Source: JACKBJ01 sp964549495
GTDB lineage: Bacteria; Chloroflexota; Anaerolineae; Epilineales; Epilineaceae
NCBI GenBank assembly: GCA_964549495.1
Contig: CAZJWJ010000114.1
Coordinates: 1 to 15,044 of the forward strand
Direction of reading: 5' to 3'
DNA: 15,044 nucleotides
Within the stretch, counting starts at the first letter, position 1. The number at the start of each line of letters is the position of its first letter. A program made the translations under genes and the position numbers. Shown here piece by piece: positions 1-7,709 of the stretch. A model generated the notes under the pieces. The model saw only the letters and a program-made list of their open reading frames with translations, ran no database searches and was not told the origin of the DNA.

Positions 1-375
1 CGGCTGAAACCTTCGCCGACGCTCACCCTGAAACTTTAGGCCGACGCATGACAGCTCCACGACCGTGAAGTGCCCTTCCCAGTCATCCCGGCTCTCGAGC
101 GTTGCCACCACACGCATCGCCAGGGCCGCTGACGACGGCGCATCGAGCCGGAAGAGCATGACACCGGCCTGCGCCGGCATCCGCTCACCAAAGGCCAGCG
201 CGCCGAAGTCCGTGTCGAAGGTGATCAGGATCCGCGCCTGCTGCTGGGCCAGCGCCAACACGTCCGGATCCGATGTGCTGGCCAGGTCCTCGGCGATCCA
301 CGCCACGTCGTAGCCGCGCTCTCTCAGCGCAAGCACCACGGGCCCGGGCACATTCTCATCGGCCAGGATGCGCAT
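1..375 (-). CDS. DUF5615 PIN-like protein, toxin-like partner (3' end beyond window)
   Basis: Reading from an ATG at 375 gives 125 codons with no stop before the window edge, so the C-terminus is missing. The start MRILADENVP (D6, E7, N8), the SDPDVL segment (35-40) and ITFDTDFG (51-58) are the acidic hallmarks of the DUF5615/Mut7-C-like PIN family. Such proteins are predicted ribonucleases, usually encoded directly after a DUF433 antitoxin, as here: only 4 nt separate the two genes. The family normally ends soon after a 'HFTVVE'-type strand. Here the frame runs on through an imperfect direct repeat, so the tail is probably abnormal. A +1 shift near codon 110 would give MRRPKVSG and a stop at 23-25, which looks more like a family ending. 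A frameshift or an insertion near the 3' end is therefore possible. RNase activity is inferred from the family. Confidence 0.85.
   Translation of the reverse strand, partial: MRILADENVPGPVVLALRERGYDVAWIAEDLASTSDPDVLALAQQQARILITFDTDFGALAFGERMPAQAGVMLFRLDAPSSAALAMRVVATLESRDDWEGHFTVVELSCVGLKFQGERRRRFQP
4..46. repeat. Imperfect direct repeat, two copies, about 24-bp period
   Basis: CTGAAACCTTCGCCGACG (4-21) and CTGAAACTTTAGGCCGACG (28-46) are near copies separated by six bases. They lie in the distal part of the PIN-like reading frame, at the window edge. They could be the first units of a tandem array or the subterminal repeats of an inserted element; the rest is outside the window. Confidence 0.55.
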
Positions 376-379
376 CGCG

Positions 380-622
380 CTACCCAACCATCGGGAAGAC
401 GGTCTCCTGCTCCAGGATCTCCTGGGCATAGGCAAGGCACGCACGAATGCCCTGCTCGGATAGCCGAGGATAGCTACCGAGTAGGTCCTCGATGCTCCAG
501 CCTTGCGCCAGGTGGCCGAGGATCAACGCTACCGAGAGCCGGGTCCCCTTGACGACGGGCTTGCCCGCCAGCACCTCTGGGTCGATCGCGATGTGCTCTT
601 TCCAATCTATGGCGGCCTCCAC
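380..622 (-). CDS. DUF433 family antitoxin-like protein
   Basis: This 80-aa protein has the DUF433 signature: IAIDPEVLAGKPVVKGTRLS near the N-terminus, then a helix-turn-helix-like stretch with GWSIEDLLGSYP and a C-terminal helix. DUF433 proteins are small, probably DNA-binding partners of PIN-like DUF5615 proteins. The neighbouring gene, 4 nt downstream, encodes exactly that partner, so the two form an operon. The start is a GTG at 622, because an in-frame TAG lies 30 nt upstream and no ATG intervenes. No good Shine-Dalgarno lies at normal spacing; an AGGAG sits about 24 nt upstream. By analogy, the product would neutralise the PIN-like protein and may autoregulate the operon. Confidence 0.87.
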   Translation of the reverse strand: MEAAIDWKEHIAIDPEVLAGKPVVKGTRLSVALILGHLAQGWSIEDLLGSYPRLSEQGIRACLAYAQEILEQETVFPMVG

Positions 623-653
623 TGCACTCGCTCGCGCGAACTGTGACTCCTAC

Positions 654-659
654 ATTCTA
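654..659 (-). promoter_or_regulatory. Possible -10 box for the DUF433/DUF5615 operon
   Basis: The minus strand reads TAGAAT, five of six matches to the sigma-70 -10 consensus, about 32 nt upstream of the GTG start. The same GGCTAGAAT word precedes the tRNA-Arg gene. No convincing -35 is visible. The rest of the 623-876 gap between the divergent genes shows nothing beyond this and the Shine-Dalgarno of the next gene. Confidence 0.35.
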
Positions 660-876
660 GCCGAACGGAATGCCGGGCGTCCTCCTCGGATCGATCCGAA
701 CCCACCAGCCAAGATCCCGAGTGCGGCGCATCCCGGCTTCAGCCGACTGCCCAGTTCAACCGAACCTCCGCACCTCCCTGCTTGAAGCCATGCAGCTTGA
801 CCGACATGTGTATGCTAGCCTGACGATGAGTCCGGTCGGTGACCCGTCCGTAATCCTGGATGGAGGCGCTCCGTCG

Positions 877-2952
877 ATGTTCTACCAACACAAGCGTGGT
901 CGCATCAGAACCCTCGCCCGGAGAAAGACTCGGAGTCCAGTGCCCTGGGCCGCTGTAGGCGTCGCGGGTGCCCTTCTCGCCGCGACGATGGTTGCCGGGA
1001 CGAGTGCACAGCCACCGGACGGTCATCCATGGCGCACGGTGCTCGGCTCCTTCGAACGCGTGGCAGACCTCGACGTCTTGGACACAGGACAGGTGGTGGG
1101 AACGGGTTCGAACGCCTTGATCAAGCTGCGGGACGGAGTCTGGGTCGCGGTGGATCTTCCCGTGGAAGACCAGCACTACAGGTCGATCGAACTGTCTGCC
1201 ACGGAGACCGGCTGGGCCGTCGGCAGCGAGGTCGCCACGCGCATCGACAACGCGACCGTGGTGGAGCAGACCCAGCTACCTGGCTACTACATGAGCGACC
1301 TGTGGCTCGAGTCCGACACGAGCGGATGGGCAATCGGCACCATCGCCGATAGCGATCGGGCCGGCGCTGTGTTTCGACTCCGCGATGGGACGTGGTCGCC
1401 CCACTTCTCGCTCACGGACTCCGGCACTGTGCTCCATGGGCTATGGATGGACCATGCCTCGCGAGGGTGGGCGGTCGGTGATCGGGGAACCGTCTTGGAG
1501 TGGGATGGAGATACTTGGGCACCGATGACACCGCCGACGTCCTACGCGCTCCAATCCGTGATTCATGCCCCAAACGGGACGCTCATCGTTGGAGGCGGCA
1601 CATCACATGGTCCGAACGGAAGAGGAGGACAGAGTGTGATCCTCGAGTGGGACGGGTCCACTTGGACCCAGAAACTCCACGCGAGTGCGGCCAGCATCGT
1701 GGCCTTGGAAGTCGCTGGTGACGACGTTCTGGCATTGAGCGCCGGAGGGCAAGTCTACCGGCGCAGCGGCGACCGGTGGCAGGAAACCCACGCGAGTTTC
1801 TACGCCGATTATACGCGCCCAACGACGAGCCTCGTCGTGTTGGATCAAGGGCATGGTTACGTGGCCACGGCAGATGGAGCGATCTACGCTCTTGACTTGA
1901 CCGCTGAGCGGTTCGCTTGGTCCAAGACACTCGGACCGGCATTCGATCTGGCCTTCACCTCCGACGATGTAGGGTGGATCGTCGGGCAGACCGGCTTCCC
2001 GCAAGTGCTCTCGAATGGCGCACTTCGCGATGAGCAGGACCGCGTCCTCGCGGACGCGATGACCATCGAGAGCCGGCCTTCCAGGGAAGGCTCGGACCTC
2101 CCCGACGAGGCCTGGGCTGCCGGCCGTGACGGCATGGTATTCGAGTATCGAGAGGGCACATGGCTCCGACATCTCGTGCATCCGGGTGTCGACTTCTATC
2201 GCCTACGCATCATCGGTGACGAGGTGTGGGTGTTGGGCGCCCGGGATGCTTCCGTGCGATCGCCACGCCATCCATTCGTATTGCGACGTCACGACGATCG
2301 AGGGTGGATCACGATCTGGCAACAAGAGAACGATAGCAACCTCGTCGTACACGATTTTGACGTTGATCCAGCGGGCCGGGTCCTGCTTGCCACGAACGCT
2401 GGCGTCCTCGAAGTGAGCGCGCTCGGTGCACGTCCGTCACCTCTACGACTCCCCACCTACTCGATCGAGTTCGGGCAGGGCTATGCCTGGGCCGGCGGTG
2501 CCGGGGCGATCTATCGCCTCGAGCCCTCCTGTTGGGTCGAGCAAGAGTTGTCCATCTCGGATCGGGTCACAGACCTCTGGCTGGATCCGGATGGTCAGGG
2601 CTGGGCTGCAGCAACGAGTGGCTACGTCTTGCACCAAAACGATTCCGGCTGGCACGCTTTGCGCGGTCTATCCGATCGAACGAGCCGTGCAGCGATTCCC
2701 AACGAGTGGCTCGGACTCGAGGTCGTCGAGTCGGAGTCTGCTCAGCAGTTGTGGCTGGCCGGTTCCAAGGGCTCGGTGGCCGTTGCCAACATCGAAGATG
2801 TCCGCAGCTTGCCGACGGTCGAGATCGCAGCGACGGTGGCTCCGCCCGCGATCCCCACGAGTATCTTCACCCCCAGGCCAGCGCCGGACAGGTCCGGCCA
2901 ATGCGCCTGGATCACGGGCGCACACCTACCCTACGTCACCACATCGCGCTGA
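877..2952 (+). CDS. Secreted GWAVG-repeat beta-propeller protein
   Basis: I chose the ATG at 877, preceded by TGGAGG at 861-866 with a 10-nt spacer, over in-frame ATGs at 670, 790 and 826 that lack this site. The 691-aa product has a basic N-terminus, a hydrophobic stretch (about 23-40) and a likely signal cleavage after TSA (42-44). The body repeats a W-[AI]-[VA]-G turn: GWAVG at 112, GWAIG at 150, GWAVGDRGTVLEWDGDTW at 197, GWIVG at 366, WAAGRDGMVFEYREGTW near 412, GWAAATSGYVL at 575 and LWLAGSKGSV near 626. This pattern resembles Ycf48/BNR-like beta-propellers; one or two propellers are likely. A Pro/Thr-rich linker (about 646-673) leads to a short tail with GAHLPYV, a variant of the LP motif seen in three other proteins here. 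The function is unknown; an exported binding or scaffold role is inferred. Confidence 0.8.
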   Translation: MFYQHKRGRIRTLARRKTRSPVPWAAVGVAGALLAATMVAGTSAQPPDGHPWRTVLGSFERVADLDVLDTGQVVGTGSNALIKLRDGVWVAVDLPVEDQHYRSIELSATETGWAVGSEVATRIDNATVVEQTQLPGYYMSDLWLESDTSGWAIGTIADSDRAGAVFRLRDGTWSPHFSLTDSGTVLHGLWMDHASRGWAVGDRGTVLEWDGDTWAPMTPPTSYALQSVIHAPNGTLIVGGGTSHGPNGRGGQSVILEWDGSTWTQKLHASAASIVALEVAGDDVLALSAGGQVYRRSGDRWQETHASFYADYTRPTTSLVVLDQGHGYVATADGAIYALDLTAERFAWSKTLGPAFDLAFTSDDVGWIVGQTGFPQVLSNGALRDEQDRVLADAMTIESRPSREGSDLPDEAWAAGRDGMVFEYREGTWLRHLVHPGVDFYRLRIIGDEVWVLGARDASVRSPRHPFVLRRHDDRGWITIWQQENDSNLVVHDFDVDPAGRVLLATNAGVLEVSALGARPSPLRLPTYSIEFGQGYAWAGGAGAIYRLEPSCWVEQELSISDRVTDLWLDPDGQGWAAATSGYVLHQNDSGWHALRGLSDRTSRAAIPNEWLGLEVVESESAQQLWLAGSKGSVAVANIEDVRSLPTVEIAATVAPPAIPTSIFTPRPAPDRSGQCAWITGAHLPYVTTSR

Positions 2953-3001
2953 GCGGAGACAGGCGGCCCCGAGGGCATCACGGCACACCTGCGGCAGATC
3001 C

Positions 3002-3024
3002 GCAATCCGAAGCTTCCGGATTGC
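3002..3024 (+). other. 8-bp stem hairpin between two propeller genes
   Basis: GCAATCCG (3002-3009) and CGGATTGC (3017-3024) form a perfect 8-bp stem around the loop AAGCTTC. No T-tract follows, so it is not a standard intrinsic terminator. It could stabilise or process the transcript between the flanking genes. Confidence 0.45.
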
Positions 3025-3084
3025 CGGTATCGGCGCGGCCATGGATCCCGTCTGATCTGATGCAACTCGAGGGGATCGAAACCG

Positions 3085-5169
3085 ATGGAACCTGCAGGGA
3101 ACGACGCACGCAGCCGATCGACGCTACCAAGGACTTGCGCGACGTGGATCGTCCTCGCCATCGCACTGTGGAGTCTCGCCGCGGCCGCGAACGCGCCAGC
3201 CCGAGTGGCTGGCGCAGACACGGCGTTCGATCCACGAGACCTCGTCTTCGTCACCGAGGACAACGCAAACCGCATCGACGGCTGCGACGCGATCTCGGTT
3301 GGATCCGTTCGCGACGGCTCGATGCTTCACCGTGGACGGACCGAGCCCTCACCGGGCCGGATGGTGGCGCGGCGCGATCTCACGCTAATCCTCGCCAACC
3401 ACGTGCAGCGAAACCAGATCGGACCGTTCATCTACCAGCTCGGCAGAACAGGTCCCACCGACCAGTGGTCCGACTCGCGGCTCCGGGTGCCCAATCTGGT
3501 GCCTGGCGCCGCTCTTGGACTGATGCACGATGGCGACACGCTCCTCGTGCCGTTCTACGACCGCGTCGATGACTCGGGCTTCCTCGGACCGTTCACGCTG
3601 AAGAAGTTCGATCTCCGCCAGGTTGTTGGAGAATCTCTCGGTCCCAGCCATGGTAGCCTGGAGATCACCTCGCCCCCCGTGCGCATCTTCCCCAGCAAAA
3701 ACGGCGCTGTCGCCCATGTCGTCACCTCCGATTCGGTCATCCACACAATCCGGATCGCCGACATGAGCGAAGCGGCCCCCCGGATCCGGATGAACCGCCT
3801 CGTGGTGCCCGCAAGCGGTGACGGGGCGAGGGTGACGACCGGGAGTGCGACCATCTCATCGGATCATCGCTACATCTTCGCCAATCGTTGGACTGGCGGC
3901 GAGGTGAACATCGCCGATCTGGAGACCCGGACCAGTGTCACCGTCGATACGGCGGCCGAGATCTCTGGCGGCCTGGCGTACAACCACGGATGGATCAATC
4001 GTGATGTCCTCGCCCTACACGGTCGGTCGCGAATTCTCACCTTCCAGTTCGTGGCGCCAGACCGACTCGAGCCACGAGGACTTCTCACGATCCCGCCTCC
4101 GAATGTCAGTGGATCGGAGTGCGACTGGCGTACCGCCGGTTCCGCCTGCAATGGCCCGGTCGCGTCGATCGCTTGGAGCACGTCGGGAGACATGCTGATC
4201 GCCGCAAGCGATGACGCGTCGGCCGAGTTCGGCATGTACACAGTTGACGATGATGGTCGTTCGATCGATCCAAGCACGTTCCTGACCGCATGCCCATGGG
4301 ACGAGGGCGCGCCCGTCAAGTACGCCAACTACCCCAATGACATTCTGACAGGGAATGGCTTCTTCGACGCCCCCACCCCCACCGCCAGTGCCTCTCATAC
4401 GCCCGAAAGCCCCACACCGACAGCGATCGCCACCGCCTCACCACCGACGCCCCTGGCCACGGCAACCCAGTCACCAAGTCCTACCGCTTCTTCCACCGCA
4501 ACGTCTCTGCCCACTGCGACGCAGGCGGTGTCAAGACCCATCTTCCTCCCATTGCTCTTGGTCGAGCAGTGTCCTCCCGCGGATCTATTCGTCGATGTGG
4601 TGCTCGTCATCGATTCGAGCTCGAGCATGCGTGAACTCGCCGAGAACGGCCGGCCGAAGATCGACCTGGCTGTCGAGGCCTCCGAGATCTTCCTCGACGG
4701 CCTCCGCCTGGAGCGTGGACGTGACCGCGCCGCCATCGTCAATTTCAACGACGATGCCGATACCCTCCAACTGCTCACCGATGACCGGGCCCGATTGCGC
4801 AGCGCGCTCGGCCGCGTGCGCGTGAACGTAAACAGCCGCGTCGATCTCGGCATCGAGCGAGCCATGGTCGAACTGGTCGCCCGCGGCCGCGTCGAACACC
4901 TGCGTGCGATGGTGTTGCTCTCGGACGGCATGGTCAACCAGGTTTCGCGCCACCGGCCAGCAGCGGTAGCTCGCCGGGCCCGTGGTGCCGGTATCTCGAT
5001 CTACGTCGTCGGCATGGGTCCTGCGATGGACGCGGTCGTGCTCCGCGAAATGTCGTCGGGCCCAGAGTTCCTCTTCACGGCTCCGAGCCCGCTACTACTT
5101 CGAGCGATCTACACCGACCTCACCGAGCGAGTGCCCTGCCCAGCCGGAAGTTACTGGGGCAGGAGATAG
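3085..5169 (+). CDS. Secreted propeller-linker-VWA domain protein
   Basis: The ATG at 3085 follows GAGGGG (3069-3074) with a 10-nt spacer. The 694-aa product has a signal sequence (hydrophobic 19-35), then a beta-rich region (about 45-425) with repeated strand/turn units that look like a divergent beta-propeller. A Thr/Pro/Ser-rich linker follows (about 428-480), then SRPIFLPLLLVEQC (483-496), and a VWA domain (about 500-685). The metal-ion-dependent adhesion site is visible: DSSSSM (510-515) and the SDG aspartate (D614). The usual Thr appears as Ser (S584 in NSRVDLG), a conservative change. Cys496 and Cys685 bracket the VWA and could form a disulfide. The domain is paralogous to the last VWA of the 10891-14442 gene. 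A cell-surface or exported adhesion role is likely; the ligand is unknown. Confidence 0.85.
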   Translation: MEPAGNDARSRSTLPRTCATWIVLAIALWSLAAAANAPARVAGADTAFDPRDLVFVTEDNANRIDGCDAISVGSVRDGSMLHRGRTEPSPGRMVARRDLTLILANHVQRNQIGPFIYQLGRTGPTDQWSDSRLRVPNLVPGAALGLMHDGDTLLVPFYDRVDDSGFLGPFTLKKFDLRQVVGESLGPSHGSLEITSPPVRIFPSKNGAVAHVVTSDSVIHTIRIADMSEAAPRIRMNRLVVPASGDGARVTTGSATISSDHRYIFANRWTGGEVNIADLETRTSVTVDTAAEISGGLAYNHGWINRDVLALHGRSRILTFQFVAPDRLEPRGLLTIPPPNVSGSECDWRTAGSACNGPVASIAWSTSGDMLIAASDDASAEFGMYTVDDDGRSIDPSTFLTACPWDEGAPVKYANYPNDILTGNGFFDAPTPTASASHTPESPTPTAIATASPPTPLATATQSPSPTASSTATSLPTATQAVSRPIFLPLLLVEQCPPADLFVDVVLVIDSSSSMRELAENGRPKIDLAVEASEIFLDGLRLERGRDRAAIVNFNDDADTLQLLTDDRARLRSALGRVRVNVNSRVDLGIERAMVELVARGRVEHLRAMVLLSDGMVNQVSRHRPAAVARRARGAGISIYVVGMGPAMDAVVLREMSSGPEFLFTAPSPLLLRAIYTDLTERVPCPAGSYWGRR

Positions 5170-5283
5170 CCGTTGGAGCCCATAGGGCATTCCCCCGCCC
5201 TGCAACACGAGGCCTGTCGGTATCAGCCACGAGAACCACCGGCCAGCACCTCATGCCAACCCGGCGGCCCGGTCGCCGGCAGT

Positions 5284-5390
5284 CCGCCCAACACCTTCCG
5301 CGCCTCCGCCGCCCGATCCATCGAGAAGAAATCACGCTCACAGCACGAGAGATCCTACCGATGCGCTCATGCGCCAACTACGTCATCAGC
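5284..5390 (+). repeat. Copy A of a duplicated gene leader (uninterrupted)
   Basis: This segment aligns without gaps to 7471-7739 once 162 bp are removed from the latter. By hand I count about 86 identities in 107 positions. It covers the upstream region, the Shine-Dalgarno area and the first 10 codons of the WD40 lipoprotein gene. It also serves as the empty site that defines the MITE insertion in copy B. Confidence 0.8.
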
Positions 5391-7418
5391 GGACGTTCAG
5401 CGTGGGGCGCGTCCATGTGCGCTATCTTGGTTCTTGCGGGCTGCACGCTTTCCAGCCCCAATGCCAGGCCTCCAAGCCGCGAGGTTTCTAGGGACATGCT
5501 CCCAGAATCGGGTCTACAGACCATTGGCCAAGGCACTGCCGAGAGCGTCGGATACTCACCGGACGGACAAAGACTGGCCATCGCAAGCTCGACTGGGCTC
5601 CAACTCTTCGATGCTGCAACGCTCCGAAGCATCGGTGAGTTCGAGACCGATGAGAGCGTCGAGGCACTGACTTGGTCGCCCGACGGCTTGGAGATCGCGA
5701 TCTTGGCAGGACACCGGATCCAGGTCATCGACACCGAGTCGCTCGAGCAAGACCGGGTGCTGCCCAGTGACACGAGTCGAACTCCAGATGGCCAACTGGC
5801 TTGGTCACCAGATGGTGAGTACATCGCGGCCACGATGCTCGGCATGAATCACGCGCACGCGTACGTCTGGGAGGCGTCCACAGCTAGACGTGTCGCCGTT
5901 CTGCGTGACCAAGTGCGCTTTCCCTACGCCGAGCGCCTGGTCTGGTCGCCGACAGGGGATCGGTTGGCCATCGGCTTCCGCAACGGCCAGGTTGGCCGTA
6001 CCGACAAGCGTGATGCCGTGGTCATCTGGAACGCTGGCCAGTGGGCCGTGAGAGCAAGCCGGCTTCCGGTTCCGGATCACCAGGCGGCGGTCTTCTTCTG
6101 GCCGCCTGGAGGGGATGATCTCATCCTCCGGGGAGCGTCGGAAGGCTTGTTGCGATTGCGGATCGTCGACCAGCAAGCGCAGGAACTCCTGCAAGGCTCC
6201 GAGATCGAGGCGTTCGACGTATCGCCCGATGGCCGGCGAGTCGTCGCTCAGCATGGTGAGGAAAGGGCGTCGGTCCTCGCATTGAATGGTCGGTCGAAAC
6301 CAATCTGGCTCGAGACTTCGGCGCGCTTCCATGGGCTGACCTGGTCTCGAGACGGTGCGACGCTGGTAGGGCTGGCTCAATGGGGAGAGAGCCTGCGGTT
6401 CTGGGATGCCTCGTCTGGCTCCAAGATCGCCGATCTGGACCTGGAGTCACGCCCCGTTGATGGCCTAGCGTGGTCCTCGGATGGGCAGCGGCTTGCCGCG
6501 GGCACACGCGACGGCATGATCCGCATCTATACAGCCGGCTCGAGCCGGCCCGTCGCGCTCTGGGACAACGCAGGCGAGTCTGGGATCAACCGCATCGCCT
6601 GGTCGCACCACAACAATCTGATCGCTAGCACCAGCTCCTGTGGCCGATTGGACCCGAGGGGCTGCGCGCTCGAGATCGTCGCCCCAAGCAACGCGGCGCG
6701 GTCGATTGCGGAGATCGATAGCGGGACGTACGATCCCACCTTTGCTTGGTCGCCCGTTGCACCCTGGCTAGCGGCCGAAACCGATGCAGGTCTTGGTGTC
6801 TGGGAAGTCCACGAGGATGGGGAGATCGATGTCATAGCCTCGCCGCTCGGGACTCCGTCATTCGGCCTGACCTGGTCACCCGATGGTAGGGCGATCGCCT
6901 ACGCCGAGCTCCCGCGCAGCGGCCTGGGCCAAGGACAGACGTCACCCTCGCTCGTCATACGACGCGCGATCGATCTTGGCGAGGTTCGGAGGCGACCGAT
7001 CGACGGGGCATCCGCCACGTACGGCCTCGCCTGGTCGCCCGACGGGATGTGGATTGCAGCCAGTTCCAGCTACCGGTCACGCGGGTTCCGCTCGTCTCCA
7101 AGTGCAGCTCGCCTGGACATCTGGTCCGCCGAGGACCTGAGCCATGTCCGATCGCTTGGTTCAACCAACGGCGCGTCAGAAGCACTGGCTTGGTCGCCGG
7201 ATGGTCGCTGGCTGGCATCCTCACGAGGCCAGGGTCGATTCGGGCCCGTGCTCTATCCGATGGCCGTCGACGCCCCCTTGATCGTCTTGAAGGGGCAGAC
7301 GGAGTGGGTGGAAGCCCTTGCCTGGTCGCCGGATGGATCGCACTTGGCAAGCGGTGGCCGGGATGGCGTAATCCGCACGTGGAACATCGAGAGTGTCGAA
7401 CGTGTGCTGCAGCGCTGA
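5361..7418 (+). CDS. WD40-repeat lipoprotein (14 repeats)
   Basis: I place the start at the ATG at 5361, giving 685 aa, because it yields a lipoprotein signal: basic residues, a hydrophobic core, and the lipobox LAGC with Cys28. A longer frame from 5253 has no ribosome site and an un-signal-like N-terminus. The Shine-Dalgarno is weak (GAGAG). The mature protein has about 14 W-S-P-D-G type turns from residue 64 to the end, many followed by [VL]-x-[IV]-W strand ends. Fourteen WD40-like repeats fit two seven-bladed propellers. It is probably anchored to the membrane's outer face as an interaction scaffold. The first nine residues (MRSCANYVI) match the start of the remnant at 7710-7823, and the DNA around the start is duplicated there, so the 5' end appears chimeric. 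The binding partner is unknown. Confidence 0.87.
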   Translation: MRSCANYVISGRSAWGASMCAILVLAGCTLSSPNARPPSREVSRDMLPESGLQTIGQGTAESVGYSPDGQRLAIASSTGLQLFDAATLRSIGEFETDESVEALTWSPDGLEIAILAGHRIQVIDTESLEQDRVLPSDTSRTPDGQLAWSPDGEYIAATMLGMNHAHAYVWEASTARRVAVLRDQVRFPYAERLVWSPTGDRLAIGFRNGQVGRTDKRDAVVIWNAGQWAVRASRLPVPDHQAAVFFWPPGGDDLILRGASEGLLRLRIVDQQAQELLQGSEIEAFDVSPDGRRVVAQHGEERASVLALNGRSKPIWLETSARFHGLTWSRDGATLVGLAQWGESLRFWDASSGSKIADLDLESRPVDGLAWSSDGQRLAAGTRDGMIRIYTAGSSRPVALWDNAGESGINRIAWSHHNNLIASTSSCGRLDPRGCALEIVAPSNAARSIAEIDSGTYDPTFAWSPVAPWLAAETDAGLGVWEVHEDGEIDVIASPLGTPSFGLTWSPDGRAIAYAELPRSGLGQGQTSPSLVIRRAIDLGEVRRRPIDGASATYGLAWSPDGMWIAASSSYRSRGFRSSPSAARLDIWSAEDLSHVRSLGSTNGASEALAWSPDGRWLASSRGQGRFGPVLYPMAVDAPLIVLKGQTEWVEALAWSPDGSHLASGGRDGVIRTWNIESVERVLQR

Positions 7419-7514
7419 GACGAGCGCCTGGTGGAGGCAGCGGACCACCCTACCCCAACCCCACCTGCCCCCGCCCAGCACCTTCCGAACCTCCGCCACC
7501 CGATCCAACGCTAT

Positions 7515-7673
7515 GGGCACGTCAAGCAATAAGCTACCCAGTTCGGACGCTGCTGCATCCGCCGTGTCGGCCCGCTGTTCGTCGGCAATGGCGCTGCCAT
7601 TACCTCCTCTCAGCGAACCGACACGGCGGCGCAGCACCGCCCTCGGTTGGGCATCTTATTGCTTGACGTGCCC
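7515..7673. mobile_element. Foldback MITE-like element, 159 bp
   Basis: The ends are perfect 19-bp inverted repeats: GGGCACGTCAAGCAATAAG at 7515-7533 and its complement at 7655-7673. The flanks are TAT (7512-7514) and TAT (7674-7676), a 3-bp target duplication. The interior is also palindromic: CCGCCGTGTCGG (7559-7570) pairs with 7618-7629, CGCTG with CAGCG (7573-7577/7611-7615), and AATGGC with GCCATT around a 3-nt loop centred at 7594. Removing the element and one TAT restores alignment with copy A exactly. It has no coding capacity, so it would be mobilised by a transposase encoded elsewhere. The GGG ends and short duplication recall IS5-like families, but I cannot assign the family. Confidence 0.85.
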
Positions 7674-7692
7674 TATGTATCCGCACTCACAG

Positions 7693-7709
7693 TAGGAGAG
7701 ACTCTCCCG
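7693..7709 (+). promoter_or_regulatory. Shine-Dalgarno embedded in a dyad
   Basis: TAGGAGAG lies about 10 nt before the ATG at 7710. GGAGAG (7695-7700) and CTCTCC (7702-7707) form a perfect dyad around one A, so the ribosome site could pair within the mRNA, with a 5-bp stem and 3-nt loop. Copy A has lost the dyad. It could be an operator or a translation-repressing hairpin. Confidence 0.45.

Noticed and set aside
797..816. TTGACC ... TATGCT as a promoter for the first propeller gene
   Set aside because: The spacer is only 8 nt, far from the 16-18 nt expected.
2532..3572. 346-aa plus-strand frame overlapping two genes
   Set aside because: It overlaps the 3' end of one propeller gene and the 5' end of the next, is Arg-rich, and lacks a signal peptide or ribosome site that would beat the recognised genes.
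4369..4530. Repetitive CCCACCCCC/ACCGC stretch
   Set aside because: This is the coding sequence of the Thr/Pro linker in the 3085-5169 protein, not an independent repeat element.
7221..7637. 138-aa minus-strand frame
   Set aside because: It runs antisense through the WD40 lipoprotein and the MITE palindrome, with no ribosome site for the listed start.
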